From Pseudonocardia sp. EC080619-01 (lineage in GTDB: Bacteria > Actinomycetota > Actinomycetes > Mycobacteriales > Pseudonocardiaceae), in assembly GCF_001420995.1 (NCBI RefSeq), contig NZ_CP012184.1, positions 2,092,501 to 2,156,500 on the forward strand: a stretch of 64,000 nucleotides of DNA, written 5' to 3'. Positions 51,918 through 61,512 of this stretch are shown one piece after another. The position numbers and the translations under genes are program-made. Under the pieces are notes generated by a model. That model made no database searches. It was given only the letters and a program-made list of their open reading frames with translations, and had not been told where the DNA came from. Numbering within the stretch: position 1 is the stretch's first letter; each line of letters opens with the position of its first letter.

Positions 51918-53402
51918 CTATGGGCTGCCGGCCCCGTCCACGTGCCGGCCCGGCAGCGCCATCGACAGCAGGGCCCCTCCCTCGGGGGCCCGGCCCGCGC
52001 GGACCTCGCCGCCGTGCCGGGCCGCGGCCTGCGCCACGATCGACAGGCCCAGCCCGGAGCCGGGCATCGTCCGGGAGAGGTCGGCCCGGTAGAAGCGGTC
52101 GAAGACGTGCGGGAGGTCCTCGGCGGCGATGCCGTCGCCCGCGTCGGCGACCTCGACGACCAGCCACTCCGGGGAGATGGGGACCATCGACAACCGCACC
52201 GTGCCGCCCGGCGGGCTCCACTTCACGGCGTTGTCGAGCAGGTTCAGCACGGCCCGTTCGAGGGCGTTCGCGTCGCCGTCGAGGGTCCAGCGGGTGAGGT
52301 GGACGTCGAACTCGACCTCCCCGGCCCGGCGGCGGACCCGGGCGAGTGCGCGCTCGACGACCTCGCCCAGTTCGAGGGCCTCGGTGGCCATCGTGGGGGC
52401 GTCGTCGCGGGCCAGCTCGACGAGATCACCGACCAGGTGCGAGAGCTCCTCGACCTGGGCGCGGACGTCGCCGAGCAGCTCCACGCGGTCGTCGGCGGGG
52501 AGGTCCGGGGTGTCCGGCCGGTCGGCCGCGGCGAGCAGCTCCAGGTTGGTGCGCAGGGACGTCAGCGGTGTGCGCAGCTCATGTCCGGCGTCGGCCACCA
52601 GCCGTCGTTGCTGCTCGCGCGACGCGGCCAGCGCCCCGAGCATCGCGTTGAAGCTGATCGTCAGGCGAGCCAGCTCGTCGGACCCGGACACCGGGATCGG
52701 CCGCAGGTCCCCGGTGTTCGCGACCCGCTCGGTCGCCGCGGTCAGCCGCTGCACGGGCCGCAGCCCCGTCCGGGCGACGGCCACACCGGCCAGCGCGGCC
52801 AGCACGACCCCGCCCAGGCCGACCAGCGGCAGCGCGGTGCCGAGCCGGGACACCACCCGGGTCATCGTGTCCAGCTGCTGGGCGATGACGAGTGCACGCC
52901 CCTCCCCCGCCGGTACCGCGACGACCCGGTACGGGACGCCCTCGAGCGACGCCGTCCGGCCTGGCTGGATCTTCTCCTCGCCCTGGGCGACCGCGAGCTC
53001 CGGGCCGTCGACCGGCGGCATCGAGGTCGGGTCGGCGGAGGTGTAGACGCCCGAGGCGTAGACGAGCGCGATGTGCAGGTCCGCCGCGCCCAGCACGGCG
53101 GGTGGCAGCGCCGCGAGCAGCTGCGGGTTGATCAGGTCGCTCTCGGCGGCGGCCTGCGCGCGCAGCTGCAATGTCTCGTCCAGCGAGCTGGTGAGGTTCT
53201 GCCGGACCACGAGGAACGCGGCGGCCGACACGATCAGCACCATCGCCGCCGCGACGAGCGCGGCGAGCACGCCGATCCGGGCGCGCAGGGTGAACCGCTC
53301 CCGGTCCGGGGCGCGGTACCCGTACACCCGCCGCCACCAGCGCTCGCCCCGTTCCTCGGTCTCGCCGAGCCGGATCGGGCCGGAGTGGGGCGGGCCGGTC
53401 AC
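51918..53402 (-). CDS. Sensor histidine kinase MprB-like
   Basis: 494 residues from the GTG that overlaps the regulator stop. Two membrane helices (about residues 42-66 and 210-235) flank an extracellular sensor region. HAMP, HisKA ([20 protein letters not shown] with the phospho-His) and HATPase ([38 protein letters not shown]) follow. It matches mycobacterial MprB, which senses envelope stress and phosphorylates MprA. It is 58 nt upstream of the HtrA-like gene. Confidence 0.92.
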   Translation of the reverse strand: MTGPPHSGPIRLGETEERGERWWRRVYGYRAPDRERFTLRARIGVLAALVAAAMVLIVSAAAFLVVRQNLTSSLDETLQLRAQAAAESDLINPQLLAALPPAVLGAADLHIALVYASGVYTSADPTSMPPVDGPELAVAQGEEKIQPGRTASLEGVPYRVVAVPAGEGRALVIAQQLDTMTRVVSRLGTALPLVGLGGVVLAALAGVAVARTGLRPVQRLTAATERVANTGDLRPIPVSGSDELARLTISFNAMLGALAASREQQRRLVADAGHELRTPLTSLRTNLELLAAADRPDTPDLPADDRVELLGDVRAQVEELSHLVGDLVELARDDAPTMATEALELGEVVERALARVRRRAGEVEFDVHLTRWTLDGDANALERAVLNLLDNAVKWSPPGGTVRLSMVPISPEWLVVEVADAGDGIAAEDLPHVFDRFYRADLSRTMPGSGLGLSIVAQAAARHGGEVRAGRAPEGGALLSMALPGRHVDGAGSP

Positions 53403-54097
53403 GGCGGCGACTCCCGCAGCACGTACCCGACGCCGCGCACGGTGTGGATCAGTCGCGGCTCGCCGTCGGCCTCGGTCTTGCGGCGCAGGTACCCGACGTA
53501 GACCTCGAGCGCGTTGCCGCTGGTCGGGAAGTCGTAGCCCCACACCTGCTCGAGGATCTGCCCGCGGGTCAGCACCCTGCGGGGGTGCGCGAGCAGCAGC
53601 TCCAGCAGGGAGAACTCGGTGCGCGTGAGGCTGATCGACCGTCCGCCGCGCGACACCTCGCGGGTGTCGGGGTCCAGCGACAGGTCGGCGAACGTCAGCG
53701 CGGCACTGGGCGGGTCGGCGCCGTCGTCGGTGTCGGGGACCCGCCTGCGCAGCAGCGCCCGGAGCCGGGCCAGCAGCTCCTCCAGCGCGAACGGCTTCGG
53801 CAGGTAGTCGTCGGCGCCCGCGTCGAGACCGGCGACCCGGTCCGACACCGCGTCCCGCGCCGTCAGCACCAGGATCGGCAGGTCGTCGCCCGCGCTGCGC
53901 AGCCGGCGGCACACCTCGAGGCCGTCGACCCGCGGCATCATCACGTCGAGGACGAGCGCGTCCGGCCGGTCGGTGAGCATCCTGTCCAGCGCGGCCTGGC
54001 CGTCCTCGGCGAGATCGACCTGGTAGCCGTTGAAGGCCAGGGAGCGGCGCAGCGAGTCACGGACCGCCTTGTCGTCGTCGACGACCAGAATGCGCAT
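53399..54097 (-). CDS. OmpR-family response regulator MprA-like
   Basis: 232 residues. The receiver has [12 protein letters not shown], phospho-Asp in [20 protein letters not shown] and DYLPKPF. The winged-helix domain includes [23 protein letters not shown] and [11 protein letters not shown]. It corresponds to MprA, which activates pepD, sigma factor genes and its own operon under envelope stress. A direct-repeat site of the MprA-box type lies 21 nt upstream of the start. Confidence 0.93.
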   Translation of the reverse strand: MRILVVDDDKAVRDSLRRSLAFNGYQVDLAEDGQAALDRMLTDRPDALVLDVMMPRVDGLEVCRRLRSAGDDLPILVLTARDAVSDRVAGLDAGADDYLPKPFALEELLARLRALLRRRVPDTDDGADPPSAALTFADLSLDPDTREVSRGGRSISLTRTEFSLLELLLAHPRRVLTRGQILEQVWGYDFPTSGNALEVYVGYLRRKTEADGEPRLIHTVRGVGYVLRESPP

Positions 54098-54117
54098 GGC
54101 GCCAGTCTCGCCCAGAC

Positions 54118-54136
54118 GTCTGAGAGGCTGCTGAGC
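54118..54136 (-). promoter_or_regulatory. Candidate MprA box upstream of mprA
   Basis: On the minus strand GCTCAGCA-GCC-TCTCAGAC: two 8-bp direct repeats sharing CTCAG, separated by 3 bp. The mycobacterial MprA box has this 8-3-8 form with CTCAG-like cores. Location just before mprA suggests autoregulation. Confidence 0.5.
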
Positions 54137-54176
54137 GGCGCTCGGGTAGCGACCGTCACCACCGGGTGGGAGCAGG

Positions 54177-55034
54177 TCAGGACGCCTTGTAGGCCGCGGC
54201 CATGTCGTCGCCGCCGTGCCCGCGCCCGGACGCCCGCCGCAGCCGCTCCCGCACCGCCTCCGCGACGTCGAGCCGCACCCCGGCGCCCTCCGCGGCCTCG
54301 ACGATCAGGCCGGCGTCCTTCGCCGCGTTGTCGACGGTGAAGTTCGGCGTCCAGTCGTCGGCGAGGATCGCGGCGGCCTTGTTCTGCAGGTAGGGCAGGT
54401 CGAGCGGGCCACCGGCGACCGCGTCGAGGAACGCCTGCGGGTCCACGCCCAGCCCCTGGGCGAGCGCCACGGACTCCCCGGTGGCGGCGGTGATCGCGAG
54501 GACCCAGCTGTTCGCGACGAGCTTCAGCCGGCTCGCGGCTGCGGTGGCGTTCGTGTCGGCGACCCACACGGTCTGCCTCCCGACGGCGTCGAGCACCGGG
54601 TCGACGGTCGCCCGCACCGACGGGTCGCCCGCCACGAAGATCACGAGCTGGCCGGACTCGGCGGGCGCCCGGGTCCCGAGCACGGGGGCGTCGAGCAGCA
54701 CCAGGCCGTGCCGCTCCGCGATCGGGCGGAGCCCGTCGAACGGCTCGACGCCGACCGTGGTGGTCTGCAGCCAGACCTGCCCCTCGGTGAGCCCGCCGGC
54801 CGCCCGCTCCATGACGGCGGTGACGTCGCCGGCGTCGCCGAGCATCGTCACGACCACGTCGGCGCCGCGGACGGCGTCGGCCGGGTCCTCGCACAGGGTC
54901 GCGCCAGCGTCGGCCAGCGGCTGCGCCTTCGACGACGTCCGGTTCCAGACCCGCAGCTCCAGACCCGCGGCCAGGACGTTGTGCCCCATCCCGGCGCCCA
55001 TGATCCCGGTTCCCAGCAGTGCCACGCTCGTCAT
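54177..55034 (-). CDS. NAD(P)-dependent beta-hydroxyacid dehydrogenase (3-HIBDH family)
   Basis: 285 residues from the ATG at 55034, chosen because TACGGT (55047-55042) is 7 nt upstream. The Rossmann motif [14 protein letters not shown] is followed by the substrate loop [16 protein letters not shown] and the catalytic Lys segment [10 protein letters not shown] with [10 protein letters not shown]. The family reduces or oxidises 3-hydroxyisobutyrate, tartronate semialdehyde and related acids, or imines. The substrate is unknown. Confidence 0.88.
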   Translation of the reverse strand: MTSVALLGTGIMGAGMGHNVLAAGLELRVWNRTSSKAQPLADAGATLCEDPADAVRGADVVVTMLGDAGDVTAVMERAAGGLTEGQVWLQTTTVGVEPFDGLRPIAERHGLVLLDAPVLGTRAPAESGQLVIFVAGDPSVRATVDPVLDAVGRQTVWVADTNATAAASRLKLVANSWVLAITAATGESVALAQGLGVDPQAFLDAVAGGPLDLPYLQNKAAAILADDWTPNFTVDNAAKDAGLIVEAAEGAGVRLDVAEAVRERLRRASGRGHGGDDMAAAYKAS

Positions 55035-55039
55035 GGACG

Positions 55040-55267
55040 TCACCGTAGGACGACGTCGCCGGGTGCGCCGAAGTCCGCCCGGTGCCGGGGGTCGTGCGAG
55101 ACCCGGATCTCGGCGGAGTGCTCGCGGGCGAGCAGGACGAGCGTGCCGTCACCGAAGACGTCGTGGTCGCCGTCGGCGAACCGCCGGTCGGCGGTGCGGA
55201 CCGGGGCGATGTCGGCGTCGCGCCGGATGCCGTGCTCGTCCGGTCCCAGGAGCGGCTCCCGGTCCAT
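55040..55267 (-). pseudogene. Internally deleted MBL-fold lactonase remnant
   Basis: An open frame of 75 residues. GDHDVFGDGTLVLL matches the middle of N-acyl-homoserine-lactonase-like metallo-beta-lactamase proteins, where a PTPGHTPGHQS zinc motif should follow. Instead it runs directly into LAREHSAEIRVSHDPRHRADF, which resembles the C-terminal end of the same family. The N-terminal HxHxDH motif is also missing. It therefore looks like a gene with its 5' part and about 100 internal codons deleted. It may still be translated as a short protein. Confidence 0.5.
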
Positions 55268-55355
55268 CGTGAGCCGGGCCCGTCGAGCGCCCGGAGCCGC
55301 ATCCGAGGTCGTTCGTCCGGTGAGGAGGCCACGCCGGGCGGGTACCCCGCGGGTG

Positions 55356-56060
55356 ATGAGCGACGAACTCGAGTTCTTCTTCGACCCGATCTGCCCGTTC
55401 TGCTGGGTCACCTCCCGCTGGGTGGTGGAGGTGGGCCGGCAGCGCGAGCTGGCCGTGACCTGGCGCCCGCTGCCGCTGGTGATGCTGAACGAGGGCATCT
55501 CCTACGAGGAGCGCCGGAAGGTGTCCGAGTCCTACCCGGACTCGCACCGGCGCGGGCTGGAGATGCTGCGGGTGGTCCGGGCCGCGTCGGACAGGTACGG
55601 CCCCGAGGTCGTCGGCGACCTCTACACCGGGTTCGGCGAGCTGGTCTGGGACTCCCCCGCCCCCGACGGCGACGGCTTCGACCCCGTGATGCAGGTGATG
55701 GCGCAGGAGTGGGACCTGCGCCCGGTGCTGGAGGGGCTCGGCCTCGACCCCGCCCTGGCCGACGCCGCGCACGACACCGCGTTCGACGACGACCTGCGGG
55801 CGAACGTCGAGGAGGCCCGTTCGCGCTGCGGCGACGACGTCGGCACGCCGATCCTGTCGTTCTCCCCGCCGGACGGGCCCGCCCTCTTCGGCCCGGTGAT
55901 CGACACGGTGCCGTTCGGCGAGGACGCGCTGCGCCTGTGGGACGCGACGTACACCCTCGCGACCTGGCCCGGGTTCGCCGAGCTCAAGCGCAGCCTGCGC
56001 TCGTTCCCCGACACCCCGCTCACCGCCCGGATCGCGGGCGACGGGACGACGGTGCGCTGA
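55356..56060 (+). CDS. Mycothiol-dependent nitroreductase, Rv2466c family (DsbA fold)
   Basis: 234 residues from the ATG at 55356. The thioredoxin-fold active site is FFDPICPFCWVTSRW, with CPFC replacing the CPWC of Rv2466c. A helical insert domain follows, then the cis-Pro loop VGTPILSF and the ending FGPVIDTVPFGEDALRLWD with FAELKRS. Rv2466c uses mycothiol to reduce nitro compounds and protects against oxidants. The family assignment rests on this whole-length pattern. Confidence 0.88.
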   Translation: MSDELEFFFDPICPFCWVTSRWVVEVGRQRELAVTWRPLPLVMLNEGISYEERRKVSESYPDSHRRGLEMLRVVRAASDRYGPEVVGDLYTGFGELVWDSPAPDGDGFDPVMQVMAQEWDLRPVLEGLGLDPALADAAHDTAFDDDLRANVEEARSRCGDDVGTPILSFSPPDGPALFGPVIDTVPFGEDALRLWDATYTLATWPGFAELKRSLRSFPDTPLTARIAGDGTTVR

Positions 56061-56084
56061 GCCGTCTCTGCTTGACTGGCTGGC

Positions 56085-56771
56085 GTGACCGACACGGGTG
56101 ATCCCGGCTTCTCCAACCGGACCGGCCGCCCGCCCGGGCGCCTGATCACCCTCGCGTCGCGGTTCGTCCCGGCGATCCGCCGCGTCCAGGAGCAGATCGG
56201 GCCGTTCGCCGCCTACTGGGGGGAACGCAACCGCGCCGAGCTCGCCCGGACCGGGCCGCTGTGCGTGGTGCTGGGCGACTCGATGGCCCAGGGCCTCGGT
56301 GCGACGAGCCCGGAGGGCGGCTGGGCCGGCCGCCTGGAACCGGAGCTCCCGGGGTGGCGGCTGGTGAACCTGTCGCAGCACGGCGCCCGGGTCGACGACG
56401 TGCTCCACCAGCAGCTGCCCGCGGCGCTGCGGCTGCGGCCGGACCTGCTGATCTGCCTGATCGGCTCGAACGACCTGATGCAGCCGAAACACCAGGACGG
56501 CGTCGGCGACCGCTACGCCGTCCTGCTCGACCGGCTGCCGCGCGGGACGGTGATCGGCAACCAGCCGGGCACGTTCGCGGCCGCGTTGCAGGTCAACGGC
56601 CTGATCGACGACGCCGTGCGGCGCCGCGAGCTCGTGCTCGCGGAGCTGCGCGATCCCCGGACCCGGCACTGGCGCGGCAAGCTCGCGTCCGACCGGTTCC
56701 ACCCCAACGACCGCGGTTACGCCGCGATCGCCGAGGTGTTCACCGAGGCCCTGCGCCGGGCCGGGTACTAG
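56085..56771 (+). CDS. SGNH/GDSL-family hydrolase
   Basis: 228 residues from the GTG at 56085. The four SGNH blocks are present: VVLGDSMAQG (catalytic Ser), the Gly in LSQHGARVDD, LIGSNDL (Asn), and DRFHPNDRGY (catalytic His and Asp). An N-terminal extension of about 55 residues precedes the fold, with no signal peptide. It is an esterase, lipase or deacylase with unknown substrate. Its stop overlaps the convergent MFS stop by 4 bp. Confidence 0.88.
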   Translation: MTDTGDPGFSNRTGRPPGRLITLASRFVPAIRRVQEQIGPFAAYWGERNRAELARTGPLCVVLGDSMAQGLGATSPEGGWAGRLEPELPGWRLVNLSQHGARVDDVLHQQLPAALRLRPDLLICLIGSNDLMQPKHQDGVGDRYAVLLDRLPRGTVIGNQPGTFAAALQVNGLIDDAVRRRELVLAELRDPRTRHWRGKLASDRFHPNDRGYAAIAEVFTEALRRAGY

Positions 56772-57964
56772 CTGCCGACCTGCGCGGGCTCGCGGCGCGC
56801 GTCGGCCTTCGCGGTGCGGCCGGCGACGATCGCGACGCCCAGCCCGACGACGGCCAGCCCGGCCGCGACGACGTTCGGCGAGGCGAACCCGAAGCCCGCG
56901 GCGATCACCGCGCCGCCGAGGGCGGCGCCGAGCGCGTTGGCGACGTTGAACGCAGCCTGGTTCGCCCCGGACGCGAGGTTCGGGGCGTCCCCGGCCGCGG
57001 TGATGATCCGCAGCTGGACCGGCGGGACGATCGCGAACGTCGTCACCGCGAGGGTGAACAGTGCGATCATCGCGGTCGCCTGGTTCTGCAGGGCAGGGAC
57101 GAACAGCAGCGAGACGACCGCGGTCGCGGTGAGCGCGCCGTAGATCGTCGGCATGGTCGCGATGTCGGCGAGCCGGGCGCCGACGATGTTCCCGACGGTC
57201 ATGCCGATGCCGAACAGCGCCAGCAGCAGCGTGACCTCGGTCGGGGTGAAGCCGGCGATCTCGGTGAGCATCGGGGTGATGTAGCTGTAGGTCGAGAACA
57301 GCGCGGCACCGCCGACGGTCCCGATCAGCAGCGCCATCCACACCGGACGGCGGCCGAGCGCGCGGAGCTCCTGGCCGAGGCGGACCGGGGTGGCGCTGCG
57401 GACGTCCGGCACGCACAGCACGATCGCGGCGGCGGCGAGCGCGGCGATCAGCCCGACGACGGCGAACACCCACCGCCAGCCGGCCTGCTGGCCGACGAGC
57501 GTCCCGACCGGGACGCCGGCGACGTTGGCCAGGGTGAGCCCGGCGAACATCATCGCCATCGCGCGGGCCCGGCGGTCCTTGGTGACCAGGCTCCCGGCGA
57601 CGACCGCACCGATGCCGAAGAACGCGCCGTGCGGCAGTCCGGCGAGGAACCGCGCGCCGAGCACGAGGCCGTAGCCCGGTACGAGGGCGGAGAGCAGGTT
57701 GAACCCGGCGTAGCCGCCCATCAGCGCGATGAGCACGGCCTTGCGCGGGAACCGGTTCGCCGCCGCGATCAGCAGCGGCGCACCGACGACGACGCCGAGC
57801 GCGTAGGCGGAGATCAGGCGGCCGGCGTCGGGGATGTCGACGCCGAGGCCCCCGGCGACATCGGGCAGCAGGCCCATGATCACGAACTCGCCGGTACCGA
57901 TGGCGAAGGCGCCGACGGCCAGCGCGGCGAGCGCGAGCGAGGGGCGCGTGGTGACGGCACGCAT
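56768..57964 (-). CDS. MFS transporter, DHA1 family (AraJ/YdhP-like)
   Basis: 398 residues and 12 membrane segments. FAIGTGEFVIMGLLPDVAGG is typical of the AraJ/arabinose-efflux-like group, and GARFLAGLPHGAFFGIGAVVAG contains the conserved helix-4 segment. It should be a proton-driven exporter of sugars or drugs. It is divergent from ppk2 across a 158-bp region that contains the AT-rich GAATATCC segment near 58040. Confidence 0.88.
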   Translation of the reverse strand: MRAVTTRPSLALAALAVGAFAIGTGEFVIMGLLPDVAGGLGVDIPDAGRLISAYALGVVVGAPLLIAAANRFPRKAVLIALMGGYAGFNLLSALVPGYGLVLGARFLAGLPHGAFFGIGAVVAGSLVTKDRRARAMAMMFAGLTLANVAGVPVGTLVGQQAGWRWVFAVVGLIAALAAAAIVLCVPDVRSATPVRLGQELRALGRRPVWMALLIGTVGGAALFSTYSYITPMLTEIAGFTPTEVTLLLALFGIGMTVGNIVGARLADIATMPTIYGALTATAVVSLLFVPALQNQATAMIALFTLAVTTFAIVPPVQLRIITAAGDAPNLASGANQAAFNVANALGAALGGAVIAAGFGFASPNVVAAGLAVVGLGVAIVAGRTAKADARREPAQVGS

Positions 57965-58122
57965 CAGCGGACCCTTCCTGGGACGTGTGGTGGGTGAGCC
58001 GACGTGGCTCGGAGATGACGGGCGGCGGCCTCGACGCGAATATCCACGCTAGACGAGGAAACTCGCGGATTGCCAGCCGGAACCGTGTCCACTCCGTCAC
58101 GTCGATCTGGTTGGGTGGTCCG

Positions 58123-58923
58123 ATGGCGACCGGAAAGCTGCCCCGCAAGGTCTACGACGCCGAACTGCTCCGTCTGCAGGGCGAGCTGCTGAGGATGCAG
58201 GAGTGGGTGCGGGCGAGCGGCGCACGCGTCGTCGTCGTGTTCGAGGGCCGTGACGCCGCGGGCAAGGGTGGCGCGATCCAGCGGGTCAGCCAGTACCTCA
58301 ATCCCCGGTTCTGCCGGATCGTCGCGCTGCCCGCGCCGACCGAGCGGCAGACGACGCAGTGGTACTTCCAGCGCTACGTCGAGCACCTGCCGGCGGCCGG
58401 GGAGATCGTGCTGCTGGACCGGTCCTGGTACAACCGCGCCGGCGTCGAGCGGGTCATGGGGTTCTGCTCGGAGGCCGAGTACCGGCGGTTCCTGCGCCAG
58501 GCCCCGGTGTTCGAGCAGCTGCTCGTCGACGACGGCATCCACCTGCTCAAGTACTGGTTCTCGGTGAGTGCCGACGAGCAGGCCCGCCGGTTCGCCGAGC
58601 GGCTGGACAACCCGCTCAAGCAGTGGAAGCTGTCCCCGATGGACCTCGAGTCGATGACCCGGTGGGACGACTACTCGAAGGCCCGCGACGACATGCTGGT
58701 GCACACCGACACCGACCACGCCCCGTGGTGGATCGTCGAGGCCGAGCAGAAGCGCAACGCGCGGATCAACATGATCCACCACCTGCTGTCGGCGATCCCG
58801 TGGGAGCCGGTGGAGCGCCGGGTGCTGACGCTGCCGGAGCGGGCCCCGTCGTCGGGCTACGAGCGGCCGTCGCGCGAGGTCCAGCGCGACGTCCCCGACC
58901 ACGCCGCGACGCTCGCCGGGTAG
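58123..58923 (+). CDS. ppk2: Polyphosphate kinase 2 family protein
   Basis: 266 residues from the ATG at 58123, with GGTGG upstream. Walker A is VVFEGRDAAGKGGAIQRV, Walker B is LLDRSWYNRAGVERVMGF, and the lid region contains FLRQAPVFEQ. A single PPK2 domain of this size matches class I enzymes, which phosphorylate GDP or ADP from polyphosphate. It provides nucleotide triphosphates under energy stress. It is monocistronic. Confidence 0.93.
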   Translation: MATGKLPRKVYDAELLRLQGELLRMQEWVRASGARVVVVFEGRDAAGKGGAIQRVSQYLNPRFCRIVALPAPTERQTTQWYFQRYVEHLPAAGEIVLLDRSWYNRAGVERVMGFCSEAEYRRFLRQAPVFEQLLVDDGIHLLKYWFSVSADEQARRFAERLDNPLKQWKLSPMDLESMTRWDDYSKARDDMLVHTDTDHAPWWIVEAEQKRNARINMIHHLLSAIPWEPVERRVLTLPERAPSSGYERPSREVQRDVPDHAATLAG

Positions 58924-59070
58924 CACCGCCCGGACGGGTGGCGTCCCGCACACCACGCCGTCCGGTACCGGCGGTACCGGATACCGTCGCCCGCGACACG
59001 GGCCCGCGCCCCGGCCGGGCCGATCGACGACGGGCGCGGCGCCCCGGCCGCGCGGAGAGGTGGCGCGGCC

Positions 59071-60174
59071 GTGAGCGTCGTCCTGTTCACCGGATTCCCC
59101 GGCTTCCTCGGATCGGCCCTGCTGCCGCGCACGCTGCGCCGCGCCCCCGGCGCCCGCGCGGTGGCACTGGTGCAGGCGAAGTTCGCCGGGCAGGCCCGGG
59201 CCACGCTGGACCGGATCGAGCACGAGGACCCGGAGATCGCGGGCCGCACCGATCTCGTCGTCGGCGACATCACCGCGCCCGGCCTCGGCCTGTCCGGCGA
59301 GGACCGGGCCCGGCTGCTCGCCGCGCCGCTGGAGATCTTCCACCTGGCCGCGGTCTACGACCTGTCGGTGCCTGCGGACGTCGCCTGGCGGGTCAACGTC
59401 GAGGGCACCCGCCACGTCGTCGAGCTCGCCGTGGCGGCCGCCGGCGGCGCCGGCCTGACCCGGCTCCAGTACGTCTCCACCTGCTACGTCTCCGGCCGCT
59501 ACGACGGCATCTTCTCCGAGACCGACCTCGAGCTCGGCCAGGCGTTCGCGAACCACTACGACCACACCAAGCACGAGGCGGAACGGGTCGTCGCGAAGGC
59601 CCGCGACGCGGGACTGCCGGTGACGGTCTACCGGCCCTCGATCGTCGTCGGGGACGCGGTGCGGGGCGCGACGCAGAAGTTCGACGGGCCCTACTACCTG
59701 CTGCAGCTGCTGGCCCGGCAGGGCCGCACCGCGTTCGTGCCGCTGCCCCGGCAGACGGCGCGCACGCAGTTCAACCTGGTGCCGTCCGACTACGTCGTCG
59801 ACGCGATCGCCGCCCTCGCCGGGCACGACGGCGCGGCCGGCCGGACCTTCGCGCTCGCCCAGCCTGACCCGCCGACGGTGACCCGGATGTGCGAGACCTT
59901 CGCCGAGCAGCTCGGCACACGCCTGCGGGTGGTCCCGATGCCGACCGGTGCGGCCGCGTTCTCGATCGACCACGTGCCCGGTGTCGGACGCCTGTTCAAG
60001 GTCCCGTCCAGCACGCTCGACTACCTCACGCACCCCTCGCGCTACGACACCGCGGCGACGACGGCGACCCTCGCCGGGCTGGGCGTGCACTGCCCGGCGT
60101 TCGACGAGCATGTCGGCCCGATGGTGCGGTTCTACCGGGAGAACCCGCAGGTCGGCACCGCGGCGATGGTCTGA
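59071..60174 (+). CDS. SDR-family reductase (acyl-CoA/thioester-reductase-like NAD-binding_4)
   Basis: 367 residues from the GTG at 59071 with GGAGAGG upstream. The Rossmann motif is TGFPGFLGSALL, the serine site is VSTCYVSG, and the catalytic pair is in YDHTKHEAE (YxxxK). Extended SDRs with GFPGFLG openings act in lipid or thioester reduction. No carrier protein or ligase is fused. The C-terminal 100 residues are unique to this subfamily. It is convergent with the next gene with one base between the stops. Confidence 0.8.
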   Translation: MSVVLFTGFPGFLGSALLPRTLRRAPGARAVALVQAKFAGQARATLDRIEHEDPEIAGRTDLVVGDITAPGLGLSGEDRARLLAAPLEIFHLAAVYDLSVPADVAWRVNVEGTRHVVELAVAAAGGAGLTRLQYVSTCYVSGRYDGIFSETDLELGQAFANHYDHTKHEAERVVAKARDAGLPVTVYRPSIVVGDAVRGATQKFDGPYYLLQLLARQGRTAFVPLPRQTARTQFNLVPSDYVVDAIAALAGHDGAAGRTFALAQPDPPTVTRMCETFAEQLGTRLRVVPMPTGAAAFSIDHVPGVGRLFKVPSSTLDYLTHPSRYDTAATTATLAGLGVHCPAFDEHVGPMVRFYRENPQVGTAAMV

Positions 60175-60175
60175 C

Positions 60176-61375
60176 TCAGGCGGCGAGCGGCCCGCCCGGC
60201 ACCGGGTAGGCGGGGAGCGTGATCGCCTCGGCGGGCGGCCGGACCAGGCCGGAGAGCGCCCCGAACGCCGGTGACGCGGCGAGCCGGGTCGCGGCCCGGA
60301 ACGCGGCGAGCCCGGCCGCGGTGCGCGGGTGGGCGAGCCGCGGCGTGCCGGGCGGCAGCTTCTGTGCCCGCGTCACCAGCGGCCGGAGCACCTGCTCGTA
60401 GCGGGCGAGGGCGGTCCGCGGGTCGTCGTGCGCGACGAGCTCGCCCGCCAGCACGTAGGCGCCGGCGAGAGCCAGCGTGGTCCCCATCCCGCTGATCGGG
60501 GACGACGCGTACGCGGCGTCGCCGAGCAGCGCGACCCGGCCGCTGCTCCAGGCGGGGAGCCGGGCCTGGCCGATCGCCTCGAAGTACAGCTCGGCGTCGT
60601 CGAGGTCGCGCAGGATCCGCGGGACCTCCCAGCCGGCGTCGGCGTAGGTCGCGCGCAGCACGGCGACGACGTCGTCGCGGCCGAGCCGGTCGAGCCCGCG
60701 CACGTCGGAGACGAAGCTGAGGAACACCCGGGTGGTGCCGGCGTCGTCGGGCCGCAGCGACGCCGTCCGGCCGCGGCCGCAGGGGTGCCAGCGCCAGCGG
60801 TCGTCGTCACCGGTGGTCCGCGGGATCGCGGCGTACGCGCAGTAGAGGCCGAGCTCGTGCACGGCGGCGCCGGGCACGATCAGCTCCCGGGTGCGCGAGC
60901 GCAGCCCCTCCGCGACGACGACGAGACCGAACCGGCGCCGCGGCCCGCGCTCGAACTCGACCTCGACGCCCTCGCCGTCGTCGTGCAGGGCGGTGATGCG
61001 GTCGCCGAACACGTACCGCGTCCCGGGCAGCGAGTCGTCGTGCAGGATCCTGGCGAGCCTGCCGCGCAGGATCTCCAGCTCGGCGGTGGCGCCGCCGGAG
61101 TCGTCGGTCCCGGCGTCGAACGACGCGAACGGCCGCCCGCGCCCGTCGACGAAGTCGGTGCCCGACTCGCCGGTCCCCGCCGCGCGCACGGCGTCCTCCA
61201 GCCCCATCCGGCGCAGCACCTCGCGGCCGACCCCGCGGACGTCGACGTTCTGTCCCTCCTCGCGCAGGCCGTCGGCCCGCTCGACGACGGTGACGTCCAC
61301 TCCGGACGCCGTCAGCAGGGAGGCGAGCGCCGGGCCGGCGACGCTCGCTCCGGAGACCAGGACGTGCTGCACCAT
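60176..61375 (-). CDS. FAD-dependent aromatic monooxygenase (PHBH-like)
   Basis: 399 residues. The FAD motif VLVSGASVAGPALASLL opens it, VVVAEGLRSRTR is the mid DG-type motif, and VALLGDAAYASSPISGMG is the GD motif. This belongs to the class A flavin monooxygenases such as TetX and related hydroxylases. There are no neighbouring aromatic-degradation genes. TetX-like activity is possible but unsupported. Confidence 0.88.
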   Translation of the reverse strand: MVQHVLVSGASVAGPALASLLTASGVDVTVVERADGLREEGQNVDVRGVGREVLRRMGLEDAVRAAGTGESGTDFVDGRGRPFASFDAGTDDSGGATAELEILRGRLARILHDDSLPGTRYVFGDRITALHDDGEGVEVEFERGPRRRFGLVVVAEGLRSRTRELIVPGAAVHELGLYCAYAAIPRTTGDDDRWRWHPCGRGRTASLRPDDAGTTRVFLSFVSDVRGLDRLGRDDVVAVLRATYADAGWEVPRILRDLDDAELYFEAIGQARLPAWSSGRVALLGDAAYASSPISGMGTTLALAGAYVLAGELVAHDDPRTALARYEQVLRPLVTRAQKLPPGTPRLAHPRTAAGLAAFRAATRLAASPAFGALSGLVRPPAEAITLPAYPVPGGPLAA

Positions 61376-61512
61376 GCCCCGACGGTAGGCGCTCCACCGC
61401 CGCCCCGGACGGGTGGAATCCGTGCCCGTTCACGATGTCTTCCGATTTGTTCGTTACCTCCTACGCCGTAACCCGTTGGACCGTTCGAGCCATCCGGGGG
61501 GACCAGGCGTAG

